Shown here piece by piece: positions 28,486-36,887 of a DNA stretch of 64,000 nt. Under the pieces are notes generated by a model that worked only from the letters and a program-made list of their open reading frames with translations, was not told the origin of the DNA and did no database searches. A program made the position numbers and the translations under genes. The stretch's first letter is position 1; every line of letters starts with the position of its first letter. Origin of the DNA: Mayfieldus sp963740555 (lineage in GTDB: Bacteria > Actinomycetota > Thermoleophilia > Solirubrobacterales > 70-9); contig CAVUES010000010.1 of assembly GCA_963740555.1 (NCBI GenBank), positions 62,001-126,000 on the forward strand. The letters are read 5' to 3'.

Positions 28486-29147
28486 TGCAGGGAGAGGCCG
28501 GAAAAGGAGCGGCGAAACGGTCGTCAAAGAGGTCCGGGCCGGTGCCAGCGACCGACGACGAGATCCAGGAGAAGTACCTCGAGCGCGCGATCCGCGAGCT
28601 GAACCAGCTCACGCGTGAGCTCCAGGAGTGTGAGCACTGCCCGCGCGGAAAGCTGATGCCGGTGCTCGGCTCGGGCCATCCGCAGGCCGACATCCTGATG
28701 GTCAAGTACGCCGCCACCAGCGCCGAGATCGAGGAGGGCGTCGCCTTCTACGGCCGCGCCGGCAACGCCTTGGTCAAGAGCTTCAAGCGACTCGGGATCG
28801 ATCCCTTGGTCGTCTACGGCACCCTCTGCGCCAAGTGCCCGACCTCGGACCCGGAGCTCGCCGCCGACGAGTGCGTGCGGCGGCTGGTCGAGGAGATCGC
28901 CATCGTGCAGCCGCGGATCATCGTCGTGATGGGCCCGCGGGCGCTGGTCACGGTGAACGAGCTGGGGATCCCCCTATCGCGGAGGATCGAGGAAAAGGAG
29001 GGAGAGATCCAGGCGTTTACGCCGACCGTCGATGCTCTCTACGTCCCCGACATCGATGCCTCGCTCGACGAGGAGGGCGCCAAGCAGCGCTTCTGGCGCG
29101 CCTTCCGGATGCTGGGCAGCTGGTACGACGAGCTGCCGCCCTACTAG
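28485..29147 (+). CDS. Uracil-DNA-glycosylase-like protein with altered motifs
   Basis: 220 residues with the UDG-superfamily pattern of the Fe-S families 4/5: an ECEHCPRGKLMPVLGSG opening, FYGRAGNALVKSFKRLGI, VYGTLCAKCPTSDPEL and IIVVMGPRALV. However, the catalytic GE-x-PG-x2-E segment reads VKYAATSAEIEEG, and the C-terminal H-P-S/A motif reads VPDIDAS, so glycosylase chemistry is doubtful. Paired Cys (ECEHC, CAKC) could still hold a cluster. Its ATG shares a base with the stop of the GT-PHP gene (TGATG), so the two are co-translated. Confidence 0.7.
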   Translation: MQGEAGKGAAKRSSKRSGPVPATDDEIQEKYLERAIRELNQLTRELQECEHCPRGKLMPVLGSGHPQADILMVKYAATSAEIEEGVAFYGRAGNALVKSFKRLGIDPLVVYGTLCAKCPTSDPELAADECVRRLVEEIAIVQPRIIVVMGPRALVTVNELGIPLSRRIEEKEGEIQAFTPTVDALYVPDIDASLDEEGAKQRFWRAFRMLGSWYDELPPY

Positions 29148-29198
29148 GCCGCGGCTCCCGCACTGGATAGCACCGGCGAGGCGTCATAGACTGGACGC

Positions 29199-29384
29199 GT
29201 GGAGCTCGAGGAGCAAAGCGTCGAGCAGCTTCCCGATCGCTGTGAGAACTGCGGCACCGAGCTGACCCCGAAGGAGAAGGCGACGGCGCTGGAGGAAGGG
29301 ATGTCGGTCGTGCTCTGCACGACCTGCGCCGCGGAGGCCGAGCCTACGCCAGACGAAGGCGAGGACTTCGAGGGCGGGGCCTAG
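29199..29384 (+). CDS. Small zinc-ribbon protein
   Basis: 61 residues with two zinc knuckles, CENCGTEL and LCTTCAAE, separated by a charged helix (TPKEKATALEEGMS), then an acidic tail. GTG 29199 is 6 nt after TAGACT (29187-29192), consistent with leaderless expression. Its stop overlaps the convergent LLM gene by 4 nt. Function unknown; possibly an adaptor or nucleic-acid binding protein. Confidence 0.65.
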   Translation: MELEEQSVEQLPDRCENCGTELTPKEKATALEEGMSVVLCTTCAAEAEPTPDEGEDFEGGA

Positions 29385-30175
29385 GCCCGGCTGCCGGCGC
29401 GCGGCGCAGCCGCTTCGGCGACCGCGGTCATCGCATCGACCTTGGCGCTGGCAAGCCCGCGGACCACGATTACGTCGAGCGCGTTATAGCGGTCGAGCGC
29501 CTCCTGAACCGCGTCGCGGTCGGGGGCGGCGATCCCAACGCTTCCCAGCGGCTCGCCGAGCCGCGCGAAGTGGTTGCGGTAGCCGTCGTGGAGGTCGCGA
29601 TAGAAGGACTCCTCCTTGGTTAGGCGGTCGCCGGCGTCGGCGCCGACCGCCGTGCGCACGTAGCCGAGCAGCGGTGGCGGCTCGCGGCCGGCATCGGAGC
29701 CGGCGGCGTGGACCCGCTGGCGGGATTCCGCGGCAGCCTCGGGGGTCATCCAATTGGTGAAGACACCGTCGTAGGAGGCGCCTCCGAGCGCCGACATCTT
29801 CGGGCCCATCGCGGCGAGCGCCAGACGAACTCCGCCCAGCGCCTCGCGCAGCTCCGGCAGCGCCTCGCGCATGCGGCTCAGCGGCCGCTCGGAGAATCCG
29901 GCGCCGACCCCGATCCAGAGGCGCTCGCGATCGAGCCCGAGTTGCTCGATCTTGGTCGCGATCTCGGTCGGTGTGTGGCGGTCCAGGGCCATCACGCCGA
30001 CGCCCAGCTCGACCTTCGGTGCCGCCTCGGCGAAGACGGCGAGGGTCTCGAGCCCGTTCGCCCCGGGATGATCGTTGGACCACATCGAGGCGTAGCCGAG
30101 CTCGGCGCAGCGCTCGGCCAGGGGGCCCGCGACGGCGGGGTCGAGGCCGGCGGCAACGCCGAAGCCGCGGCTCAC
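29381..30175 (-). CDS. Luciferase-like (LLM class) oxidoreductase
   Basis: TIM-barrel flavin/F420 enzyme, 264 residues, on the short side. Family features: AERCAELGYASMWSNDHPG, VELGVGVMALDRHTP, IATKIEQLGLDRERLWIGVGAG and ALAAMGPKMSALGG. The GVGAG loop and absence of a partner subunit favour the F420-dependent branch, but the cofactor cannot be proven. GTG 30175 has a good GGAAGGA site and lies 22 nt after the RNA methyltransferase gene. Confidence 0.82.
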   Translation of the reverse strand: MSRGFGVAAGLDPAVAGPLAERCAELGYASMWSNDHPGANGLETLAVFAEAAPKVELGVGVMALDRHTPTEIATKIEQLGLDRERLWIGVGAGFSERPLSRMREALPELREALGGVRLALAAMGPKMSALGGASYDGVFTNWMTPEAAAESRQRVHAAGSDAGREPPPLLGYVRTAVGADAGDRLTKEESFYRDLHDGYRNHFARLGEPLGSVGIAAPDRDAVQEALDRYNALDVIVVRGLASAKVDAMTAVAEAAAPRAGSRA

Positions 30176-30197
30176 AGCCAGTCCTTCCGGCGGCAGG

Positions 30198-31538
30198 TCA
30201 GTCTCTCTCCAGCAGCGCCACGCACTCGATGTGCGGTGTCTGGGGGAACATGTCCACCGGCTTCACGCGGCGCAGCCTATAGCCGGCGCCCGCAAGCTGG
30301 GCGGCGTTTGGAGCAAGCGTCGTCGGGTTGCAGGAGACGTAGACGATGCGCGGCGCTTCGCACTCGATCACCCGCCGAACGATCTTCTGCGAGAGCCCCG
30401 CGCGGGGCGGATCGATGACCACGACGTCGGGCCGGCCGGCCTGTTCGAGCAGCGGGCGGATCCCGGTGCGGGCGTTCGCGGCCACGAAGTGGGCGTTCTC
30501 GATTCCGTTCTGGGCCGCGTTGCGCTCCGCGTCGGCGATCGCCTCGGCGGCGATCTCAAGGCCCCAGACCTCGCCGGCCTCGCGTGCCATCACCAGGCCG
30601 AGCGTGCCGATCCCGCAGTAGAGGTCGAAGACCCGTTCGGTGCCCTCCAGCCCGGCGTAGTCGCACGCGGCGCCGTAGAGGCGCTCCGCCATCTCGGTGT
30701 TGGTCTGAAAGAAGGCCGAGTGCGAGATCTCAAGGCGCAGCCCCGACAGCTCCTCGCGGAAGCGCTCTTTGCCGAGCGCGCCCGTGGGCCCGTCGGTTCC
30801 GCCCGAGGGCCCCTCGATCACGGTGTGAAGGTCGACCGGTGGTCGGGGGATCTGCGCGGCTGAGGTGACCAGGCGGGTCTGAAGCTCGCCGGTGCGACGC
30901 CCCTCGCGGACGACGAGGTTTCGCAGCAGGCCCTCCCGGGAGCGGCGGTCGTAGGCGTCGAGCCCCGCCGCCCGCGCCCAGTCGCGAACCCGGTTGCGGG
31001 CCGCATTGCCGGGTTCGCTGGCCAGCTGGCAGTCCTCGACGCCGACGATGCGGTCCCAGCGGCCGCGAGCATGGAACCCCAGCTCCAGCTCGCCGTCCTG
31101 GACGCCGAAGGTGTACTCGAGCTTGTTGCGGTAGCGCCACTGCTCGACCGCTGGCTCGATCGGTTCCAGCTCGTAGCCGTCCAGGTCGCCGATGCGGCGC
31201 AGGGAGTCGTCGACCTGCTCGCGCTTGGCGTCCAGTTGCCGTTCATAGTCGAGGCCCTGCCACGGCGCTCCGGGGCAGGGCTCTCCCGCGTGCTGGCAGC
31301 GATCGGGGACGCGATCCGGGCTGGGCCGCAGCAGCTCGACCGTTTGAGCTTCCGCGAACTGACGCTTTGCCTTCGTCACCTCGGCGCGCACCTGGTCGCC
31401 TGGAAGGCCCCCGGCGACGAAGACGACGAAGCCGTTGTCTCGGGCAACGCCGCGGCCGCCGTATGCGAGCGATTCGATTTCGAGATCGAGGATCTCGCCG
31501 CGCGAGGTCACCCGGCCGGTCGCGATTGGATTGCTCAT
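30198..31538 (-). CDS. TRAM-domain RNA (uracil-5-)-methyltransferase, RlmD/TrmA family
   Basis: S-adenosylmethionine-dependent m5U methyltransferase of rRNA or tRNA. N-terminal TRAM domain (EILDLEIESLAYGGRGVARD), central RNA-binding part, then Rossmann domain with FDLYCGIGTLGLVMA, IDPPRAGLS and catalytic YVSCNPTTLAPN (Cys403). An Fe-S-type Cys set is reduced (CQHAGEPCPG). ATG 31538 has AGGAGG immediately before it, too close to act as a Shine-Dalgarno, but an AACGAT -10-like box 6 nt upstream suggests leaderless expression. First gene of a two-gene unit with the LLM enzyme. Confidence 0.9.
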   Translation of the reverse strand: MSNPIATGRVTSRGEILDLEIESLAYGGRGVARDNGFVVFVAGGLPGDQVRAEVTKAKRQFAEAQTVELLRPSPDRVPDRCQHAGEPCPGAPWQGLDYERQLDAKREQVDDSLRRIGDLDGYELEPIEPAVEQWRYRNKLEYTFGVQDGELELGFHARGRWDRIVGVEDCQLASEPGNAARNRVRDWARAAGLDAYDRRSREGLLRNLVVREGRRTGELQTRLVTSAAQIPRPPVDLHTVIEGPSGGTDGPTGALGKERFREELSGLRLEISHSAFFQTNTEMAERLYGAACDYAGLEGTERVFDLYCGIGTLGLVMAREAGEVWGLEIAAEAIADAERNAAQNGIENAHFVAANARTGIRPLLEQAGRPDVVVIDPPRAGLSQKIVRRVIECEAPRIVYVSCNPTTLAPNAAQLAGAGYRLRRVKPVDMFPQTPHIECVALLERD

Positions 31539-31543
31539 CCTCC

Positions 31544-31550
31544 TATCGTT
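31544..31550. promoter_or_regulatory. Shared divergent -10 core, methyltransferase and M3 peptidase genes
   Basis: TATCGT (31544-31549, plus) is 8 nt before ATG 31558; on the minus strand AACGAT (31545-31550) is 6 nt before ATG 31538. The two start codons are separated by 19 nt, so both promoters must use the same few bases and each -35 lies inside the other gene. Confidence 0.55.
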
Positions 31551-31557
31551 GCAGCGC

Positions 31558-33039
31558 ATGGGCTTTGAGCTGGAGACCTATTCGCAGCGGGCCGAGCGGT
31601 TCGTCACCGAGCTCGACCGCGAGTACCACCTGCACTTCTCTGGCCAGCAGGCGGAATATCGGGTCGAGGAGATCTACGACCGCCATCGGCAGCTGTTCGG
31701 GCGCGAGGCGATCGAGGCGCTGCGCGCAATCGCCGCCGAGGACGAGCCCGAGACCGCGCGCCGTGCGGCGCTGCTGCTCGAGCTGGCGGTGGGCGGCTTC
31801 CTTGGGCTCGCCTGTGCGGCCGAGGAAGCCGAGGTCGCACGCCTCGAGACCGAGCTGGAGCTGGAGCTCGACGGCAAGCGGATCCCGTACCGCCGGGCGC
31901 CGGCCGAGCAGGCAAACGAGCCCGACCCACAGCGCCGGGCGGCGCTGGAGGCCGCGCGGCTGGAGCTGCTCGACGAGCACCTCAACCCGCTGCACAGGGC
32001 GGTGCTCGAGCGCACGCATTCGCTGATCGTCGAGCTCGGCTGGGGCAGCTACGCCGAGGCCTGTGCGGAGTTGAGCGGAATCGACCTCGAGGCCCTGGCC
32101 GCCCAGGCGCGTCGCTTCCTCGAGGCAACCGATTCGGTCTACGAGTCGATCATGGACCCGGAGCTGGAGCGGGTGCTGGGCATGCCGCTCGCCGCGATTC
32201 GCCGTTCGGACCTGGCGCGTTTCTTTCGCGCCCCCGACCTCGACGCCGAGTTCCCGCCCGCCCAGCTGATCGACTCGTTCGCGCGCACTATGGCCGGCAT
32301 CGGACTCGACCTGGACGCCCAGGCCAACGTCGTCCTCGACGCCGAGGAGCGACCGACGAAGACGCCGCGCGCATACTGCGCGCCGGTCCGGGTGCCGCAG
32401 GAGGTGTACCTCGTCGTGTCGCGGGTCGGAGGGCGCGAGGACTACGCGGCGCTCTTTCACGAGGGCGGGCATGCCGAGCACTACGCGAACGTCGACGCCA
32501 CGCTGCCCGCCGAGTTCCGCTACCTCGGCGACAACTCGGTGACCGAGTCATATGCCTTCCTGCTCGAGCACGTGATCGAGCAACCGGGTTGGTTGACCGG
32601 CGTCCTCGGCTCGCCGGACGGTGACCGGGTTGCCGCCCACGTGCGCGCCGTGAAGCTGATCTTCCTGCGCCGCTACGCCGCCAAGATCGCCTACGAGCTG
32701 GAGCTCCACGGCCCCGCCGTCGACCTCGGCGCGATGCCGGAACGCTATGCGGAGTTGGTGGGCGGGGCGACCCGGATCGAGTGGCCGTCGACGACCTGGC
32801 TCGACGACGTCGACGGGGGCTTCTACGTCGCCTGCTACCTGCGGGCCTGGGTGTTGGAGGCGAGATGGCGGGCGGCGCTGCGCGAGCGCTTTGGGGTGGC
32901 CTGGTTCGCCGAGCCGGACGCCGGCGAGTGGCTCGTCGATCTGTGGCGGCGCGGTCAGCGCCTGCGCGCCGACGAGTTGGTCGCCGAGACACTCGGCGAG
33001 CGGCTGGACCTCGCCGACCTCGCCGCCGAGTTCACTTGA
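31558..33039 (+). CDS. M3-family-like zinc peptidase
   Basis: 493-residue mostly helical cytosolic protein with the zinc motif LFHEGGHAEHY (H-E-G-G-H at 301-305) and a downstream Glu in NSVTESYAFLLEH as third ligand, the arrangement of M3 oligopeptidases (gluzincins). Overall similarity to named oligoendopeptidases is loose, so it could be a distinct subfamily. ATG 31558 follows a TATCGT -10 box by 8 nt. It overlaps the convergent gene at its 3' end by 8 nt. Confidence 0.78.
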   Translation: MGFELETYSQRAERFVTELDREYHLHFSGQQAEYRVEEIYDRHRQLFGREAIEALRAIAAEDEPETARRAALLLELAVGGFLGLACAAEEAEVARLETELELELDGKRIPYRRAPAEQANEPDPQRRAALEAARLELLDEHLNPLHRAVLERTHSLIVELGWGSYAEACAELSGIDLEALAAQARRFLEATDSVYESIMDPELERVLGMPLAAIRRSDLARFFRAPDLDAEFPPAQLIDSFARTMAGIGLDLDAQANVVLDAEERPTKTPRAYCAPVRVPQEVYLVVSRVGGREDYAALFHEGGHAEHYANVDATLPAEFRYLGDNSVTESYAFLLEHVIEQPGWLTGVLGSPDGDRVAAHVRAVKLIFLRRYAAKIAYELELHGPAVDLGAMPERYAELVGGATRIEWPSTTWLDDVDGGFYVACYLRAWVLEARWRAALRERFGVAWFAEPDAGEWLVDLWRRGQRLRADELVAETLGERLDLADLAAEFT

Positions 33040-33655
33040 GTCTCTTGTCCACCGCGTTGATCACGCCCTTGCGATTCCGGTTGCGCGTCTCGTACTCGCG
33101 GACCTTGCGCAGCTCGGCGGGGGTGAGGTCGGCGAGGCGCGACTTCACCTGCGCCGCGGTGAGCTGGTTGTAGGCGGTGATCGGGAAGCGGCTCGGTAGG
33201 CCGCTGCGCCGCCGCAGGCGATCCGCCTCGGCGAGCGGGCGGTCGGCGGCGTCACGGGCCACACGGCCGGCGCGCCGCGCCGCCTCGGTCGCCTGACGCC
33301 GGGCCGGCGAGGTGCGGCCGCGCAGCTCCCTGCGCGCCTGCTCGGCCATTCGCTCCAGCTCCGCAAGCAGCGAGGTGGTCTGGCTGCGGCTGCGGCTGAC
33401 CAGGTCGGAGACGAGCTTGTTGGCGTCTCGCTGCTGCATGCGGCCGCGTCGCACCGCGTCGTCGACGACCTCCTGGAGACGATCGCGACTCAGGGTCAGG
33501 CTTCGCTCGAGGCTGTCGCGAAAGCTTTCGATGCTCTTGTCGAGGCCGGTGGTCGCGGCGCTACGCGAGGAGCGCCCCGATCGAGAGGACGCGCTGCGAC
33601 TGGCGCCGCTCTTGCTCGAAGAGCCCTTCCTGCTGCTATCGCCCTTGGCCGCCAT
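33032..33655 (-). CDS. Ser-rich phasin-like coiled-coil protein
   Basis: 207 residues, unknown function. Residues 1-36 are Ser/Arg/Lys-rich and look disordered. Residues 37-150 form long amphipathic helices with phasin-like heptads (SIESFRDSLERSLTLSRDRL). The end (YNQLTAAQVKSRLADLTPAE then KVREYETRNRNRK) is a compact helical module resembling C-terminal Rho-N/SAP-like domains found on many actinobacterial granule or nucleoid proteins. ATG 33655 has an AAGGAG site. A DNA- or granule-associated structural role is inference. Confidence 0.6.
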   Translation of the reverse strand: MAAKGDSSRKGSSSKSGASRSASSRSGRSSRSAATTGLDKSIESFRDSLERSLTLSRDRLQEVVDDAVRRGRMQQRDANKLVSDLVSRSRSQTTSLLAELERMAEQARRELRGRTSPARRQATEAARRAGRVARDAADRPLAEADRLRRRSGLPSRFPITAYNQLTAAQVKSRLADLTPAELRKVREYETRNRNRKGVINAVDKRLK

Positions 33656-33767
33656 CTCGAACTCCTTCTATTCGCTGCCGGACTGCCCCACTATTTCATT
33701 CCCGCGCTGCAGATGCCCAATTTTCGGAATTGTGCAGGCTGGGGATTCGTCATAGGATCGCGCGTCC

Positions 33768-35012
33768 GTGTCTCGGCGAATCTCGCTCGTCCTCGCCTCG
33801 GCGACGCTTGCCCTCGTGCTGGCCGCCGGAGTCGGCCTGCCCTCAGCCGGCGGCGCGACCTCGAGCGCCACTACGACCAAGACCTTCACCTTCACCGGCG
33901 GCGAGCAGGCGTTCTCGGTGCCCGACGGCGTCACCAGCCTCGACGTGGTGGCAATCGGAGGCAAGGGCGGAGTCGGCGCTACTCCAGGCAGCTCCAATCC
34001 TCCTGGCGGCTTCGGCGCCGTCGCGACCGGCACGTTGGCGGTGACCCCGGGTCAGATCCTCTTCGTCGAGGTTGGCGGAAACGGCGGCAGTCTGGGGGCA
34101 TCCGTCGGAGGCTTCAACGGGGGCGGTACCGGTGAGAACCGTGGAATCGCGGGCGGCGGCGGCGGCGGAGGGACCGACCTCCGCACAATCTCAACCGCGG
34201 GGGTCGGCAACAGCCTTACTTCGCGTCTGCTGATCGCCGGCGGGGGCGGCGGTGGCGGTGGTGACGGCGTGTTCGCCGTTGGGGGCTCCGGAGGGCAGGC
34301 GGGCCTGAACGGAAGTGCCGGAAGCGATGGCACTCCCTCCTCGGGTGGTGCCGGTACGTCCGGCGGTAGTGGTGGCAGTGGCGGGACGCAAGTCGAGTCT
34401 TTGAGCTACAACCCCGCCATTGGCCACCGTGGCCTCGGCGGCTCCGGTTACCTCGCCCCCAGGACTTACAGCGGTGCTGCGGGCGGGGGCGGGGGAGGAT
34501 TCATCGGCGGCGACGCCGGCGAGAACGGCTCGGGACCGGGAACCTACCCGCCCGGAGGAGGCGGGGGCGGGGGCGGCGGAGGCGGTTCCTCGCATTTCGC
34601 GTCAACCGTGACCGAAACGTCGGTTCAATCCGACACCACCGGGGTGCCGCTTGTGCGGATCACGTACAAGCTCGGTGGCAGCGGCAACAAGAGCGGCCTC
34701 AAGTACGGCAAGGTGAAGCTGAATAGGAAGAAGGGCACCGCGATCCTGCCGGTCACCGTCCCGGGCTCGGGCAACCTCTCGATCGGCGGCAAGGGCGTGG
34801 TCCACAAGCGCCCCGGCCTATCCGGGTTCTCCCGCCTCGACAAGGCTGTCACCCAGGCCGGCACCTACAAGCTCACCGTCAAGGCGAAGGGCAAGAGGAA
34901 GCACAAGCTCTTCGACACCGGCAAGGTCAAGGTCAAGGCCGTGGTCACCTTCAAGCCGACCAGCGGCGATGCGGTTCACGACGCCAAGACGATCAAGCTG
35001 AAGAAGAGCTAG
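33768..35012 (+). CDS. Secreted glycine-rich protein
   Basis: 414 residues, signal peptide (LVLASATLALVLAAGVGL). The mature N-terminal part, about residues 35-300, carries repeated Gly runs between hydrophobic strands (TFTFTGGEQAFSVPDGVTSL, LLIAGGGGGGGG), much like the glycine-rich domain of ALK-type proteins, where poly-Gly helices pack as a lattice. The C-terminal ~100 residues form a basic beta module (KYGKVKLNRKKGTAILPVTV) related to the tail of the 2200-3246 protein. GTG 33768 follows TAGGAT by 9 nt. Probably a surface or matrix protein; 3' end overlaps the convergent EEP gene by 4 nt. Confidence 0.7.
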   Translation: MSRRISLVLASATLALVLAAGVGLPSAGGATSSATTTKTFTFTGGEQAFSVPDGVTSLDVVAIGGKGGVGATPGSSNPPGGFGAVATGTLAVTPGQILFVEVGGNGGSLGASVGGFNGGGTGENRGIAGGGGGGGTDLRTISTAGVGNSLTSRLLIAGGGGGGGGDGVFAVGGSGGQAGLNGSAGSDGTPSSGGAGTSGGSGGSGGTQVESLSYNPAIGHRGLGGSGYLAPRTYSGAAGGGGGGFIGGDAGENGSGPGTYPPGGGGGGGGGGGSSHFASTVTETSVQSDTTGVPLVRITYKLGGSGNKSGLKYGKVKLNRKKGTAILPVTVPGSGNLSIGGKGVVHKRPGLSGFSRLDKAVTQAGTYKLTVKAKGKRKHKLFDTGKVKVKAVVTFKPTSGDAVHDAKTIKLKKS

Positions 35013-35875
35013 GCGGCGTCGAGCTCGTACCTGGCGCCGATCGGCTCGTGGTCGGAGAGGCGTAGCCGCCGTCCCGCCTCGCGCCTCCAGAGGCCGAGCG
35101 GCCCGTGGAAGCTCGGGTCGCGGACGACCTCCGGGTGGGGCAGCGGGGAGGGCGGCTCGACCAGCTCCAGACCGCGTGCCAGCAGGTGGTCGATCGAGTG
35201 GGGGGCGGTCGGCGGGGCGAGCCCGTGGCGATCGCGCAGCTGCTCGAACACCTGCGGCTGCTCGGCCGGGCGGACGTTGAGGTCACCGCCGAACAGCAGC
35301 GGGGAGCCACCCGCCCAGCCGACCGCGGTCTCGGCGGCTCGCAGCACTTCGGGCCCGGCAAGCTCGGGGCGGTCGTTGGTCGCGTGCAGGTTGGCTATGC
35401 AGAGCCCCGACGAGGTGCGGGTGAAGGCCATCGTCCGCCGCTCCGGCGGCCCTTCGTGGATCACTAACTCCCGCCGTTCGGCGATCGCGGGATCGTCCCC
35501 GAGCAGCGCACCCCGCAGCAGGGTCAGGTTGGAGCCGCCTTCGCTGGAGGCGATCAGGTCTGGGTTTAGGTCGGCGAGCCAACCGCTGAGCGGCGCCAGG
35601 CTGTTCCGTGAGGTGAGGGTGAGGTGGGTCTCGACCCCCAGCGCCTCGGCGAGCCGCGGCGCCCAGCGCGGCGGCGACTCCTGGAGCAGGGCGACGTCCC
35701 AGCGCATCCCGCTCAGCGCGGTCGCGAACTCGGGGAAGAGACTGCGATTGACCTGCACGTACTGAGGGCCGCGTTCGGTGATCTTCAGCAGCCGCGAGCG
35801 CCAGGTGAAAAGCGACCGATCGGGTGGCGCGTCGCGCCCGTGGAAGAGATTCCAGCTGATGGCGCGGATTTGCAC
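35009..35875 (-). CDS. Cytosolic endonuclease/exonuclease/phosphatase-family protein
   Basis: DNase I-like fold, about 288 residues, no signal peptide. Motifs: IRAISWNLFHGRD (metal Asn), DVALLQESPPRW (metal Glu), CIANLHATND, LLFGGDLNVRP, and the terminal LSDHEPIGARY Asp-His. GTG 35875 gives MQIRAISWNLFHG, the usual opening of this fold, and lies 6 nt after the minus-strand -10 GATACT; the ATG ten codons upstream lies beyond that promoter. A different branch from the secreted EEP protein at 20285-21475. Confidence 0.85.
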   Translation of the reverse strand: MQIRAISWNLFHGRDAPPDRSLFTWRSRLLKITERGPQYVQVNRSLFPEFATALSGMRWDVALLQESPPRWAPRLAEALGVETHLTLTSRNSLAPLSGWLADLNPDLIASSEGGSNLTLLRGALLGDDPAIAERRELVIHEGPPERRTMAFTRTSSGLCIANLHATNDRPELAGPEVLRAAETAVGWAGGSPLLFGGDLNVRPAEQPQVFEQLRDRHGLAPPTAPHSIDHLLARGLELVEPPSPLPHPEVVRDPSFHGPLGLWRREAGRRLRLSDHEPIGARYELDAA

Positions 35876-35880
35876 CCGCG

Positions 35881-35887
35881 TAGTATC
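35881..35887. promoter_or_regulatory. Shared divergent -10 core, EEP and argF genes
   Basis: The seven bases TAGTATC hold TAGTAT on the plus strand (7 nt before TTG 35894) and GATACT on the minus strand (6 nt before GTG 35875). Start codons are 18 nt apart. Both transcripts would be leaderless and the promoters mutually exclusive. Confidence 0.6.
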
Positions 35888-35893
35888 CGCCGC

Positions 35894-36775
35894 TTGAAGG
35901 GGCATTTTCTGACCGGTGAGGAGCTGAGCCGCGAGGATCTCGCGGAGCTGCTCGCTCGCGCGGCCGAGCTGAAGCGGGGACGCGAGAAGGGCGAGGGTGG
36001 CGAAGCGCTGGCCGGGCGCAGCGTGGCGCTGGTCTTCGAGAAGCCCTCGACCCGGACCAGGATCTCGTTCGAGGTCGGGGTCGCGGAGCTGGGCGGCACC
36101 CCGGTGGTGCTGCGCGGCGACGAGCTACAGCTGGCGCGAGGGGAGTCGGTCGGGGACACGGCGCGGATCCTGTCGCTGTACGTGCACGCGATCGTGATTC
36201 GTTCCGGCTCGCACACGATCGTCTCCGAGCTCGCGGAGTCCGCTTCTGTGCCGGTCGTCAACGGGCTCACCCCCGCGCACCATCCGTGCCAGGCGCTGGC
36301 CGACCTGCTGACCCTGAAGGAGCGCTTCGGAGAGCTGGACGGGTTGCGGCTCGCATACGTGGGAGACGGGAACAACATGGCGCGGTCGCTGGCCATCCTC
36401 GGCGCCCTCGCCGGCGTCGAAGTGCGAATCGCGTCGCCGGCGGATTACAGCCTCGAGGACGATCACGGCGCGACGCTGACTGACGACCCGCAGGCCGCCG
36501 TCGAGGGCGCCGACGCCGTCTACACCGACGTTTGGGTGAGCATGGGCGACGAGGAGGAGGCCGACCGGCGGGTGGCGGCGCTCTCTCCCTATCGCGTAGA
36601 CGCCGAGTTGCTGGCGGGAGCGGCGGAACGGGCGATCGTCCTGCACTGCCTGCCCGCCCACCCGGGCCAGGAGATCAGCGAGGAGATGCTCTACGGCGAG
36701 CGCTCCGCCGTCTGGGACCAGGCCGAGAACCGCCTTCACGCGCAGAAGGCGCTGCTGGAGAGGCTGCTGGACTGA
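35894..36775 (+). CDS. argF: Ornithine carbamoyltransferase
   Basis: Makes citrulline from ornithine and carbamoyl phosphate in arginine synthesis. Carbamoyl-phosphate loop STRTR at residues 52-56 (within FEKPSTRTRISFEVG), HHPCQALADLLTL, and the ornithine-side HCLPAH at 251-256. TTG 35894 (MKGHFLTGEELSRED) is the typical N-terminus and follows a TAGTAT -10 by 7 nt; the frame remains open upstream but there it is antisense to the EEP gene. 293 residues. No other arg genes nearby. Confidence 0.93.
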   Translation: MKGHFLTGEELSREDLAELLARAAELKRGREKGEGGEALAGRSVALVFEKPSTRTRISFEVGVAELGGTPVVLRGDELQLARGESVGDTARILSLYVHAIVIRSGSHTIVSELAESASVPVVNGLTPAHHPCQALADLLTLKERFGELDGLRLAYVGDGNNMARSLAILGALAGVEVRIASPADYSLEDDHGATLTDDPQAAVEGADAVYTDVWVSMGDEEEADRRVAALSPYRVDAELLAGAAERAIVLHCLPAHPGQEISEEMLYGERSAVWDQAENRLHAQKALLERLLD

Positions 36776-36808
36776 GCGCCAGGGCGGCTGCCTAGACTCT
36801 GGTGCCCC

Positions 36809-36880
36809 GGCCCCGTCGTCCAATGGTCAGGACATCAGGTTTTCAACCTGGGAATGGGAGTTCAATTCTCCCCGGGGCTG
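36809..36880 (+). tRNA. tRNA-Glu (anticodon TTC)
   Basis: 72-nt cloverleaf: acceptor GGCCCCG pairs with CGGGGCT (one G-U), discriminator G, anticodon loop TTTTCAA with TTC at 36842-36844, T-arm GGGAG-TTCAATT-CTCCC. CCA is not encoded. A TAGACT -10-like box lies at 36793-36798. The lgt start codon is only 7 nt downstream. Confidence 0.96.
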
Positions 36881-36887
36881 CTAACTC

